Positions 15,960-24,490 of a DNA stretch of 46,837 bases are shown here, piece after piece. Origin of the DNA: an uncultured Pelagibacteraceae bacterium (GTDB taxonomy: Bacteria; Pseudomonadota; Alphaproteobacteria; Pelagibacterales; Pelagibacteraceae); contig CACGOO010000008.1 of NCBI GenBank assembly GCA_902574685.1, forward strand, positions 1 through 46,837. The letters are read 5' to 3'. The stretch's first letter is position 1, and each line of letters begins with the position of its first letter. Below the pieces are notes generated by a model. It was not told the DNA's origin. It saw nothing but the letters and a program-made list of their open reading frames with translations, and searched no databases. The translations under genes were made by a program, and so were the position numbers.

Positions 15960-17372
15960 GTGCTTGAGAATTTTTCTGTCCATCAAATAATTTCAAAAAT
16001 AAAAAAAAGAGAAATTAAAATAGTAGAGGTACTAAATTTCTATTTAGATAGAATAAAAAAATTCAATCCAAAATTAAATGCTATTATTTCACATATAGAT
16101 GAAACAAAAATTACTGAAGAAGCAAAATTAAAAGATGAAAATTTTAATAGTGATAATGACAAAGATGATATTTATGGACTTCCAATTGCTGTTAAAGAAT
16201 TATTTGATATTAAAAATGAGGTAACATGCTATGGATATAAAGAGTTATTAAAAAATATACCAAAAAAGGACTCTTTATTAGTAGATAATTATAGAAAAAA
16301 CACAATTTTAATTGGTAAAACAAATCTCTCTGAATTTGCTGTTGGTTGTCATACTACTAACAGAGTTTATGGAGCAACTTCAAATGTTTATGATCATAGT
16401 AAGTCAGCGGGAGGGTCTTCTGGTGGTGCAGCAGCAGCTGTTGCAGCAAATTTAATTCCTTTTGCAGATGGCACAGATATGATGGGATCTTGTAGAAACC
16501 CAGCAGCATTTGCAAATATTTATGGATTAAGACCAACACCTGGTGCGATTGCAGAAGATAGATTTGAAATTAAAAATTTAAAAGATTTTCCTTTAATATC
16601 TACAACTGGATGTTTTGCTAGGACTCCCAATGACATGGAATTTTTATTTAACTATATAAAAGGGAAGAATGTAAAGGATAAATTATCTTTCGATCTTGAA
16701 GATATAAATTTTAAAAAACTTTCAGATTTAAAAATTGGATGGTGCATTGATCTAAACGAACAATATAACTATGAAGATGGAATTATAGACTTATGTGAAA
16801 ATATTTTAAAAAAATTACAGTCAAATAATTTAAATATTGAAGATTTAAAAACTGAAATTAACCCAGGAGAATTATGGTATTCTTGGATAACATTAAGAGC
16901 CAAAACATTATATGAAAACTTTTTGTTATATAATTTAAAAAATTTAAATGAATTACCTTCTCAAGCATATTGGGAATATGAAAAAGGGAAAAACATCAAA
17001 ACAAACGATGTTTTAAAAGCAATAGAAATAAGAAATAAATATATGGATAAAATACAAAACCTATTTAAACATTACGATTTTTTAGCATTACCTTCAGCTC
17101 AACTATTTCCTTTTGAAAAGAACCTAAACAATCCAGAATTTATCAATGATAATAAAATTGACACTTATCATAGATATATGGAAGTCTATACATTACCAAG
17201 TTTGCTTGGTTTGCCAACTATATCTATTCCAGTTGGTTTTAATAATAAAGGGCTACCAATGGGAATGCAGATTATAGCAAATGTTAAAGAAGATAATAAA
17301 CTAATTAACTTTGCCAAATCTTATGAAGAAATTTTTAACTTTTCAAAATTTAAACCAGAATTAACGGAATAA
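15960..17372 (+). CDS. Amidase-signature hydrolase
   Basis: 470 residues of the amidase-signature family with the Ser-cisSer-Lys triad visible: Lys79 (PIAVKELFD), cis-Ser153 (GGSSGGAAAA) and nucleophile Ser177 in GTDMMGSCRNPAAF; the 24-residue spacing between the two serines is as in FAAH. The usual Thr/Gly before GS is Met-Met here. It hydrolyses an amide; with no GatB or GatC nearby it is not the tRNA amidotransferase subunit. The start is GTG at 15960, with no better ATG. The operon partners (Fe-alcohol dehydrogenase, EamA, homocysteine methyltransferase) do not fix the substrate. Confidence 0.9.
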   Translation: MLENFSVHQIISKIKKREIKIVEVLNFYLDRIKKFNPKLNAIISHIDETKITEEAKLKDENFNSDNDKDDIYGLPIAVKELFDIKNEVTCYGYKELLKNIPKKDSLLVDNYRKNTILIGKTNLSEFAVGCHTTNRVYGATSNVYDHSKSAGGSSGGAAAAVAANLIPFADGTDMMGSCRNPAAFANIYGLRPTPGAIAEDRFEIKNLKDFPLISTTGCFARTPNDMEFLFNYIKGKNVKDKLSFDLEDINFKKLSDLKIGWCIDLNEQYNYEDGIIDLCENILKKLQSNNLNIEDLKTEINPGELWYSWITLRAKTLYENFLLYNLKNLNELPSQAYWEYEKGKNIKTNDVLKAIEIRNKYMDKIQNLFKHYDFLALPSAQLFPFEKNLNNPEFINDNKIDTYHRYMEVYTLPSLLGLPTISIPVGFNNKGLPMGMQIIANVKEDNKLINFAKSYEEIFNFSKFKPELTE

Positions 17373-17374
17373 TA

Positions 17375-18277
17375 ATGACCAGACACCCTCATCATTTTAA
17401 AATTTCATTTGCATTAGCTATTGCTGCTGGTTCATGGGGAATTTATTGGTTACCTCAAAGAATACTAGAAGATGGAGGTTTGACTGGTGGCTGGGGAACA
17501 ATATCCCAAATGGTGGTTGGAATATTAATATTATCACCAGTCGCAATTTGGAGAGTTATAAAAGGAAAGTCTATTGGATTGGAATTTCCTCTGACTGGTT
17601 TTTTTGTTGGAAGTGGATTTGTTTGTTATGCTCTTAGCTTTCTTCTTACTGATGTGGTTAAAGCATTAATCATGTTTTACATGATACCTGTTTGGACAAC
17701 AATATTTGAAATTATATTTTTAAAAAAGAAATTTGGTTGGAAGAGGGTAATCACATTAGGTTTAGCACTAGGAGGTTTATGGATTGTATTCAGTCAAGAA
17801 AATATAATCCCATTACCTCAAAATGCAGGGGATTGGTTGGCTCTTGCTGGAGGTGCACTATTTGGTGCTGGTTTAATTAGAATGGAAATAATTAAAACAG
17901 ATGGAGTCTTTCCAATTATATTCACATTCTTTTTTTATGGAGGTTTAGCCAGTATACCTATTGGGTTATTCTTAGTAGATTATTTAGGACCAGTTCCATC
18001 AGTGGAGGTTATCATGTCAATGTCCACTTTTTTATTACTTATCTCGATATTTTATTTTATTCCTACAGGAGTAATAATCTTTTGGGCTCCAAGCAAACTA
18101 GGAGCCGGCTTATCATCTATTTTATTTTTAGCTGAAATAATTGTTGGTGTTGTTAGTGCTAGTATTTTAACAAATGAACCTTTTGGTTGGAGAGAAACAA
18201 TAGGTAGTATTCTAATAATTCTTGGTGGTGTAATTGAAGTTGTATATGTTCCAAAGTCAGAGAAGAAATTAGCATAA
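17375..18277 (+). CDS. EamA/DMT-family transporter
   Basis: 300 residues with about ten membrane segments. The N-terminal repeat begins HFKISFALAIAAGSWGIYW and contains ALIMFYMIPVWTTIFEIIFL; the second repeat has IFWAPSKLGAGLSSILFLAE and ends FGWRETIGSILIILGGVIEV. It is clearly more distant from the other two EamA proteins than they are from each other. It lies 2 bases after the amidase stop and its own stop overlaps the next start (TAATG), so it is part of the Fe-alcohol dehydrogenase/amidase/methyltransferase operon and may move that pathway's substrate or product. Confidence 0.9.
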   Translation: MTRHPHHFKISFALAIAAGSWGIYWLPQRILEDGGLTGGWGTISQMVVGILILSPVAIWRVIKGKSIGLEFPLTGFFVGSGFVCYALSFLLTDVVKALIMFYMIPVWTTIFEIIFLKKKFGWKRVITLGLALGGLWIVFSQENIIPLPQNAGDWLALAGGALFGAGLIRMEIIKTDGVFPIIFTFFFYGGLASIPIGLFLVDYLGPVPSVEVIMSMSTFLLLISIFYFIPTGVIIFWAPSKLGAGLSSILFLAEIIVGVVSASILTNEPFGWRETIGSILIILGGVIEVVYVPKSEKKLA

Positions 18278-19260
18278 TGGATATTAATGAATTATTGAAA
18301 TCAAAAAAAAAAGTCTTCTTAGATGGTGGAACAGGCTCAGAAATTCAGAGACTTGGCGGAACTATGGGACCAGCTTTTTCTGGTTTAGCAAATGTTTTCT
18401 CACCAGAAATAGTAATCAAAGTACATGAAAGTCATATAAACGCCGGATGTGATATGATAACAACCAATACTTTTGGAACTGCAAGACATTGTCTTGAGCC
18501 TTCAAATTTAGGAGATCAGACTATAAAAATTAACATTGATACAGTTAAGTTAGCAAGACAAGCGGTCAAAAATTCTGGAAAAAAAATTAAAATTGCAGGA
18601 AGCATGTCAACATATTTAGCTTTGGCTGAAAATGAATTTAGACCTGACACAAAATTTGTACCATCATTTGCAAAAGAAGAAAAAAATTATAAAGAACAAG
18701 CGAAGGTATTAAAAGAAGAGGGAGTCGAAGTGCTTATTCTTGAAATGCTTTTAGATATTGACCATGCTAAAATTTTGCTTAATGCAGCCTTGGAAACAGG
18801 TTTACCTGTCTGGGTTGGATTAAGTTGCTGCATAAGTAAGTTTGATGAAACCGTAGTAGGTAGAAATTTTAGAGCTGAAAAAGAGAGATCTATTATATAT
18901 GACCCTTTAAAATATCCTGACGTGCCAAAATTCCTTCCTGAAGATAAAATTATAAATTTCGCTGAAATAATTAATTCACTCAAATCTATCGGTGGAGATG
19001 TTTATGGCATTATGCATAGTTGGTTTATTGATACAAAGGAGGGAATGAAAGTTTTAAAATCAAATTGGAATGGGCCAATTATGTTCTATCCAGAAATTCA
19101 TAAATTTGACACGAGTACTATGCAAGCATTAATAACTGAAAATGAAATTGAATTTGTTGATAAGTGTTCTGAGTTAATAGACGATCAGGTAAAAATTATT
19201 GGGGGTTGTTGTGGCGTCACAGATAAACATTTAAAATCCTTGATAACAAGATTTTCTTAA
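18277..19260 (+). CDS. Homocysteine S-methyltransferase family protein
   Basis: 327 residues of the BHMT/MmuM family. The N-terminal KKVFLDGGTGSEIQRLGG and DMITTNTFGT motifs are diagnostic, and the zinc ligands are visible as Cys184 or 185 (GLSCC) and the Cys311-Cys312 pair (GGCCG). It transfers a methyl group to homocysteine (or a related thiol) from a methylated donor such as glycine betaine, S-methylmethionine or a sulfonium compound. The donor cannot be read from sequence. The start shares a base with the preceding EamA stop; the end is 1 base from the convergent serine hydrolase. A second family member lies at 20904-21815. Confidence 0.88.
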   Translation: MDINELLKSKKKVFLDGGTGSEIQRLGGTMGPAFSGLANVFSPEIVIKVHESHINAGCDMITTNTFGTARHCLEPSNLGDQTIKINIDTVKLARQAVKNSGKKIKIAGSMSTYLALAENEFRPDTKFVPSFAKEEKNYKEQAKVLKEEGVEVLILEMLLDIDHAKILLNAALETGLPVWVGLSCCISKFDETVVGRNFRAEKERSIIYDPLKYPDVPKFLPEDKIINFAEIINSLKSIGGDVYGIMHSWFIDTKEGMKVLKSNWNGPIMFYPEIHKFDTSTMQALITENEIEFVDKCSELIDDQVKIIGGCCGVTDKHLKSLITRFS

Positions 19261-19261
19261 A

Positions 19262-20419
19262 TTAGTAATCTTTACTAATTATTTGGTCTATCATATTTAC
19301 CATATCTTTTTTATATTTTTCATTTGTTGCAGATTTAGTCTCTAAGACAGAAAAAAATGCAGCAACAACTTTTGTTTTCAAATTTATTCCTAAAAATTGG
19401 CCCCCATACCCAGAGTGACCAATCCAGTTACCGCATTTCATTAATGAATTAACATAACAGACAAATTTATCTTTTGATAATTGAATGTATTTGGGTCCCT
19501 CACTATTAATAGTTTTACTCAAAAAAGTTTTAGAACCAATATTTTTTCCATTTATACCTTTTCCAAACCTAGAAAAAAGTAAACCCATTCTTAAAAAATC
19601 TCTTGTAATTAAACTTCCGCCTCCAGACATCCACGGTGTTCCAAATCTATCTGTTCCTATATACAATCCTTCTTCAAATCCTGTTGCTTCAACTGTTTCC
19701 AACAGCCATTGTCTTAAACTTTTTTTACTTACTTTTTCTATAATTAGTCCAATAACATCGGTATTAGCTGATTTATAATGCGCCAGATCGGTATAATTTT
19801 TTAAATCTCTGCTTTTTAAAGATTTAATTGAATTTAAATATTGTTCCTGGCTTTGAATGTTTTTGCCTTTAATCGGCAGTCTCCATCCTCCTACAGGCTC
19901 ATGTAAAAATGAAGACGAATAAGCTTTTGTATAATCTTCGCTATATAGATTTACAATGTTCATGTCTAAAACGTCTTTTACTTTTGCATTTGCATAACCA
20001 CTGCCAATTTTTGGCAAGTAAAATGAAATTTTCTTATTTAAGTTAATTAGTTTTCTGTCTATCAGCTCTCCCACAAATAAATGTATAAACATTTTTGTAA
20101 TTGACATAATTGTTTGAGGCTGATTTGTAGAAAAGTCCTTTGCGTACTGCTCGAATAAAATATCCTGATCTTTACCAACTATTAAAGAGCAAAAAGCTTT
20201 ATTTTTAGTTACCTTTTTTACTAAAGATAATTTACCAATTCTCTTATTAATTTTTTTTTTTAATTTTAAAACAAAATCTGATCTAAGGTATATTCCATAT
20301 CTATTAATTTTATATAAATTTCTAAAACCCAACCTCCTTTTATTTGGGAGATTCCATTGAGCTTTATTATCTTTTCTTGTAACTAATTCTGGATTTTTTT
20401 CTGAAATAATTTTTTTCAA
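19262..20419 (-). CDS. Beta-lactamase-fold serine hydrolase
   Basis: 385 residues of the class C beta-lactamase/esterase/NylB superfamily. The nucleophile motif SITK (Ser106, Lys109) follows the hydrophobic MSITKMFIHLF helix; HYKSANTDVIGLII supplies the Tyr, and GHSGYGGQFLG near the C-terminus corresponds to the KTG-box region. There is no clear signal peptide, and the N-terminal 50 residues are rich in Lys and Arg. Likely an esterase or amide hydrolase of unknown substrate rather than a resistance enzyme. The start is a TTG (20419) with no in-frame ATG before the SxxK motif, so the N-terminus is uncertain. It is last in the ALDH/VOC/methyltransferase/MsrA operon. Confidence 0.8.
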   Translation of the reverse strand: MKKIISEKNPELVTRKDNKAQWNLPNKRRLGFRNLYKINRYGIYLRSDFVLKLKKKINKRIGKLSLVKKVTKNKAFCSLIVGKDQDILFEQYAKDFSTNQPQTIMSITKMFIHLFVGELIDRKLINLNKKISFYLPKIGSGYANAKVKDVLDMNIVNLYSEDYTKAYSSSFLHEPVGGWRLPIKGKNIQSQEQYLNSIKSLKSRDLKNYTDLAHYKSANTDVIGLIIEKVSKKSLRQWLLETVEATGFEEGLYIGTDRFGTPWMSGGGSLITRDFLRMGLLFSRFGKGINGKNIGSKTFLSKTINSEGPKYIQLSKDKFVCYVNSLMKCGNWIGHSGYGGQFLGINLKTKVVAAFFSVLETKSATNEKYKKDMVNMIDQIISKDY

Positions 20420-20430
20420 ATTAGTACTTT

Positions 20431-20886
20431 TTATCCAAACTTAAGAGATTTATTTTTCTCGTACTTTTGATGATAGCCTTCTGCTTTACAATAGTTTTTT
20501 TCTTTGGAAACTTTTGTAGTAACTTTTCCATCTAATTTCTCATTCATTTCTTTTAAAATTTTCTCTGCTGTATTTTTTTCATTATCATTATTATAAAATA
20601 TCTCAGAGCGATATTGAATTCCTACATAAGTTCCTTGTCTATTCTTTTGAGTTGAGTCATGGAGTTTAAAAAATAATCTGACCATGTCTTCATAGCTTAA
20701 AATATTTTCATCATATTGAACTTTGACTACTTCTATGTGACCTGTATCCCCACCACAAACTGCTTTGTAAGTAACATTAGGATCATCACCTCCGCAATAA
20801 CCACATTCGGTAGATAATATTCCTTTTATACCATCGTATTTAGTTTCGTCCCAAAAACAACCAATACCACCAATAAAAGTTTTCAT
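20431..20886 (-). CDS. msrA: Peptide-methionine (S)-S-oxide reductase-like protein
   Basis: 151 residues with the MsrA catalytic motif GCFWDE (Cys10), GYCGGDDPNVTYKAVCGG, TGHIEVVKVQYD, the HDSTQKNRQGTYVGIQYRS block and a C-terminal EGYHQKY. MsrA reduces methionine-S-sulfoxide in proteins or free Met. Differences from standard MsrA (Asp instead of Gly after GCFW; an extra Cys in GYCGG) suggest a divergent paralogue. It follows the second homocysteine methyltransferase by 17 bases, so methionine made there and its oxidised form would be handled by neighbouring genes, or a small sulfoxide may be the substrate. Confidence 0.88.
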   Translation of the reverse strand: MKTFIGGIGCFWDETKYDGIKGILSTECGYCGGDDPNVTYKAVCGGDTGHIEVVKVQYDENILSYEDMVRLFFKLHDSTQKNRQGTYVGIQYRSEIFYNNDNEKNTAEKILKEMNEKLDGKVTTKVSKEKNYCKAEGYHQKYEKNKSLKFG

Positions 20887-20903
20887 AATTTTACAATATA
20901 TTA

Positions 20904-21815
20904 TTACTTCAAAATTGAAACAGCTTTTATCTCTTCAACTCCTATACCACAACAACCACCAACAATTTTTACACCTTTGCTAAACCATTTTTTTGCTACT
21001 TCCAAATAATCATTGGGTGAAAAATCATCCACAAACTTCCAATTTGGTTTTTCGTAATAGCCTTTGTTAGGGTATGCACCAATAACTCCATTATAATTTT
21101 TTAATGCAGTATCTAAAGCTGCACTCGTTGTTTTAATATCTGAGTGAGCAATTAAAATTGGCCCCTTATGTAATTTACTAAAATTTTTCAACGATACTTC
21201 TAAATCCTCGTAAATTTCAGTTTTATTCTTCACATCATCATAACCAAGTGTAATATTTTTTGTATTCTGATCTATTACACAAGAAATAGAAAGCCAAACA
21301 GGTAACTTTATATTTGAAGAACACTCAAGCATAGTCTCCACGATTTCTGCTTGAGATGTCATTGCTTCTAAAATTATTAAATCAACACCCTCATTTGATA
21401 AAATTTTAATATGTTCATTAAAACATGGCTTCATGTTCTTTGTTCCAAGTTTAAGAAAACTTCCATAACTCGAAACACTTCCTGCTAAACAGATGTTCTT
21501 TTTTGAATTATTAATTGCTTGTTTTGCAATTTGAACTGCTTGTTTATTAAATAATTCAATTGAGTCTTCATATCCGTGTTTTCTAAGAGAAATTGGAGTT
21601 GTAGCATAAGTATTTGTTGTAATAACATCAGCACCTGCATCAATATAATTTTCATGAACTTCTTTTAGAAATTCTGGGCTATCTACCGAACATTTTCCAC
21701 ACCAGAGGTTTTGATCCATTTTAGCTCCTTTTTTTTCAAGCTCAGCACCTATACCTCCATCAAGTAAAATAATTTTTCCTTCATTGATTTTTTCTTTAAT
21801 TAAATTGTAAGACAT
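20904..21815 (-). CDS. Homocysteine S-methyltransferase family protein (second copy)
   Basis: 303 residues from the ATG at 21815, chosen because it shares a base with the VOC gene's stop (TGATG); an upstream TTG at 21836 would overlap that gene by 22 bases. KIILLDGGIGAELEKKG and DVITTNTYATTPISL mark the family; zinc ligands are the Cys in LSISCVID and the Cys288-Cys289 pair (GGCCG). It should methylate homocysteine or a similar thiol from an unidentified donor. It is shorter than and clearly different from the copy at 18277-19260, so the two probably use different donors. It is third in the ALDH/VOC/HMT/MsrA/hydrolase operon. Confidence 0.88.
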   Translation of the reverse strand: MSYNLIKEKINEGKIILLDGGIGAELEKKGAKMDQNLWCGKCSVDSPEFLKEVHENYIDAGADVITTNTYATTPISLRKHGYEDSIELFNKQAVQIAKQAINNSKKNICLAGSVSSYGSFLKLGTKNMKPCFNEHIKILSNEGVDLIILEAMTSQAEIVETMLECSSNIKLPVWLSISCVIDQNTKNITLGYDDVKNKTEIYEDLEVSLKNFSKLHKGPILIAHSDIKTTSAALDTALKNYNGVIGAYPNKGYYEKPNWKFVDDFSPNDYLEVAKKWFSKGVKIVGGCCGIGVEEIKAVSILK

Positions 21816-22195
21816 CAATTGTTTGTGAAAGCACAAATTTTATTATTATCAAGATCTCGAATATAAGAATAGTAAACTCCAGAACCTTCTGGTCTTTCAC
21901 CTCCAGCTCCTTCACTTTTTCCACCTGCCTTAAGTCCAATCTCATGAAACTTATCAACTATATCTCTAGATGATGTAATAAATGAAACTTGCGTTCCATT
22001 TCCATTAGTTGCCTTTTTCATATTGACAGGTTTGGTCACATAAAACTCTATAGTTCCATCGCCATTTTTTTCTGTGTAACCAGCACAAACTTCATCTTTA
22101 TAATTTCTTTCTAGATTTAAAACTTTTAAGACTTCATCATAAAAAATTATTGCTTTTTCTAAGTTATTGGTTCCTACCATTACATAACCAAGCAT
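21815..22195 (-). CDS. VOC (glyoxalase/dioxygenase fold) family protein
   Basis: 126 residues with a single glyoxalase-like unit pair: MLGYVMVGTNNLEKAIIFYDEVLKVL at the start, GTQVSFITSSRDIVDKFHEIGL in the middle and VYYSYIRDLDNNKICAFTNN at the end. The expected metal-binding His/Glu positions are mostly not obvious (the first VOC strand has no His), so lyase activity is uncertain and a binding or detoxification role is possible. It lies 1 base after the aldehyde dehydrogenase and overlaps the methyltransferase by one base, so it is translated with both. Confidence 0.8.
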   Translation of the reverse strand: MLGYVMVGTNNLEKAIIFYDEVLKVLNLERNYKDEVCAGYTEKNGDGTIEFYVTKPVNMKKATNGNGTQVSFITSSRDIVDKFHEIGLKAGGKSEGAGGERPEGSGVYYSYIRDLDNNKICAFTNN

Positions 22196-22196
22196 T

Positions 22197-23630
22197 TTAA
22201 TTTTTCCATTCAGTAATAGTTTTTACCTCTAGATATTCATGCAATCCCCAGGTCCCACCTTCACGTCCATTTCCAGATTGTCTATACCCACCAAAAGGAG
22301 TCCCAGAGTCAGCTGCTTTATGATTTACATACACAATTCCGGACCTTAATTTTTTTGAGACTCTTTTTGCCTTTTCATTATCCTCTGTTTGTAAATAGTT
22401 TCCTAATCCATATTCTGTATCATTTGTAATTTGGATAGCTTCCTCTTCATTTTCAAAAGGAATAATCGACAATACTGGTCCAAATATTTCCTCTTTAGCA
22501 ATTCTCATATTATTATTAACATCAGTGAATACTGTTGGTTTAATAAAATAACCTTTCTTTAGATCTTCAGGTTTGTCAGGACCACCTGCTACTAAAGTAG
22601 CACCTTCTTCAATTCCACTATTTATTAAACTTTGAATTTTATCAAATTGAGTTTTTGAAATTACAGGCCCAATATGGTCACCAGCTTTTGAAGCAAGATC
22701 AACTTTAATTTTATTTGCTTCATCTGCAGCTTCTTCAACAGCTCTTTTATAAATTGATTTTTCAACAAGCATTCTAGTTGGGGCATCACAGGATTGACCT
22801 GAATTACTCATTACGTTTCTAATACCATCTCTGACTGCATCAGGATATGCATCAGCAAAAACAATATTTCCACCTTTACCACCAAGTTCAAGACAAACTC
22901 TTTTTATAGTTTCAGCAGCATTCTTTGTAATTAATTTTCCAGCTCTAGTAGATCCTGTAAATGAGACCATATCAACATCAGGATGTCCTGACAGGTCAGT
23001 TCCAACACCAGGCCCATCACCATTTACCAAATTAAATACTCCAGCTGGAAATCCAGCCTCATCTATCATCTCTGCAAATAGCATTCCTGACAATGGTGCA
23101 ATTTCAGATGGTTTAAGTACCATTGTACACCCAGTAGCAAAAGCTGGAATTACTTTTAAAGCAATTTGATTTATAGGCCAATTCCAAGGTGTAATTAATC
23201 CGCAAACTCCAATTGGCTCATATACAATATGATTAGTAGATCCTTTATCAAAACCTGGTTCGAATTCGAATTCTTTTAATCTTTTTATAAAGTCTTCGAT
23301 ATGACCTGCGCCAGAAGATGTTTGATTAGCTGAACACCAATCTTTAGGACAACCAAGCTCTGTAGTAATAGCATCAGTCATATCATCCCATCTAGAATTA
23401 TAAATTTTTAATAATTTTTCTAATAAATTTAACCTTTCATCTTTTGAAGTTTCTTTCCAAGTCTCAAATGCAGATTTTGCTGCTTTGACTGCAGCATTTG
23501 TATCATCAGAACTTCCAAGACTTATAATTGCACAAACTTCTTCTGTTGATGGATTAATAACTTCACATTCATTCTTGTTTACTGGCTCAACCCATTTGCC
23601 ATTGATATAAAATTTTTTTTTATCGAGCAT
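22197..23630 (-). CDS. NAD(P)-dependent aldehyde dehydrogenase
   Basis: 477 residues, full length. Key features are the Asn of TPWNWPINQ, the cofactor motif FTGSTRAG, the general base Glu in CLELGGKGG, the nucleophile Cys in NSGQSCDAPTRM, and the EEIFGPVLS and PFGGYRQSGNGREGG blocks. It oxidises an aldehyde to an acid. The nearby choline/carnitine genes make betaine aldehyde or 4-trimethylaminobutyraldehyde attractive substrates (the latter would feed the butyrobetaine dioxygenase), and the adjacent DoeA-like gene allows an ectoine-derived semialdehyde; none is proven. It begins a five-gene minus-strand operon divergent from the EutA-like gene. Confidence 0.9.
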   Translation of the reverse strand: MLDKKKFYINGKWVEPVNKNECEVINPSTEEVCAIISLGSSDDTNAAVKAAKSAFETWKETSKDERLNLLEKLLKIYNSRWDDMTDAITTELGCPKDWCSANQTSSGAGHIEDFIKRLKEFEFEPGFDKGSTNHIVYEPIGVCGLITPWNWPINQIALKVIPAFATGCTMVLKPSEIAPLSGMLFAEMIDEAGFPAGVFNLVNGDGPGVGTDLSGHPDVDMVSFTGSTRAGKLITKNAAETIKRVCLELGGKGGNIVFADAYPDAVRDGIRNVMSNSGQSCDAPTRMLVEKSIYKRAVEEAADEANKIKVDLASKAGDHIGPVISKTQFDKIQSLINSGIEEGATLVAGGPDKPEDLKKGYFIKPTVFTDVNNNMRIAKEEIFGPVLSIIPFENEEEAIQITNDTEYGLGNYLQTEDNEKAKRVSKKLRSGIVYVNHKAADSGTPFGGYRQSGNGREGGTWGLHEYLEVKTITEWKN

Positions 23631-23746
23631 TTATATTTCAAAATTAATTTTTCTTATTATACGTTTATTTACTATATCCATTCAAGAAATTAGATACAGT
23701 TTTTAAATTTTAATGATTAATCAATATGTGGTGGTATATTGTATTT

Positions 23747-24487
23747 ATGAAATCACAAAAAATAGAACCAAAGTTTGAAAATAACCAAAATCCACGTATT
23801 GGACTTATCGCTTTAGCAACCGATCTAGTGATTGAAAAAGATTTTATAAGTGTAATTAAAGATAAAAAAATAGATTTTTTTGTAAATAGAATAGAATGTT
23901 ATAATCCCTTAACCAAAGAGAATTTGATCAAAATGTCAGAGAATATTACTCAAGTAACAAGAGATATCTTGCCAGAGCAAAAATTAGACTGTGTTGTATA
24001 TGCTTGTACATCAGGAACTATTGCAGCAGGGTACGATAATATTAAAAATAAAATACAAGCAGCAAAACCTGAGGCAAAACTTTCAACACCAAGTACAGCA
24101 GCTTTGAAAGCATTGAAAAAATTAAATATTAAAAAACTTTCTATATTCACACCTTATAGTAAAAAAGTTAACGATGATGTTATTGATTATTTTAAATCAT
24201 CTGGTTTTGAAATCACCTCAAATTCATACTTTGATATTCATTCTGACATGGAGATTGGTAAAGTAGATCAAAATTATCTGTTTGATGTGCTAATAAATTT
24301 AGATGTAAGTGAGGCAGATGCTTTATTTGTATCTTGCACCGCTTTACCAGTTCTTCCTCTAATACAAAAATTAGAAGATAAACTTGGAATACCAGTTCTT
24401 TCAAGCAATCAGGCTTTAATCTGGGAATCTTTAGAAAACATAGGTGAAAATAAATCTGTAAAAGGATTTGGAAGACTGTTTGATTAA
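23747..24487 (+). CDS. Asp/Glu racemase superfamily protein, EutA/maleate isomerase-like
   Basis: 246 residues from ATG 23747; an in-frame ATG at 23726 would add seven hydrophobic residues and cannot be excluded. Two Cys of the arylmalonate decarboxylase/maleate isomerase active site are present: Cys87 (VYACTSGTIAAG) and Cys197 (FVSCTALPVLPLIQKLE), with the family end LGIPVLSSNQALIWESL. In known ectoine-utilisation loci a gene of this family, eutA, accompanies the ectoine hydrolase; here it lies 3 bases upstream of a DoeA-like gene, which favours an EutA-type role. Its exact reaction in that pathway is not well defined; maleate-isomerase-like chemistry is an alternative. Confidence 0.82.
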   Translation: MKSQKIEPKFENNQNPRIGLIALATDLVIEKDFISVIKDKKIDFFVNRIECYNPLTKENLIKMSENITQVTRDILPEQKLDCVVYACTSGTIAAGYDNIKNKIQAAKPEAKLSTPSTAALKALKKLNIKKLSIFTPYSKKVNDDVIDYFKSSGFEITSNSYFDIHSDMEIGKVDQNYLFDVLINLDVSEADALFVSCTALPVLPLIQKLEDKLGIPVLSSNQALIWESLENIGENKSVKGFGRLFD

Positions 24488-24490
24488 TTT

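Noticed and set aside
21816..21836. TTG start at 21836 for the second homocysteine methyltransferase
   Set aside because: The ATG at 21815 forms a typical TGATG junction with the VOC gene and starts at the family's usual position.
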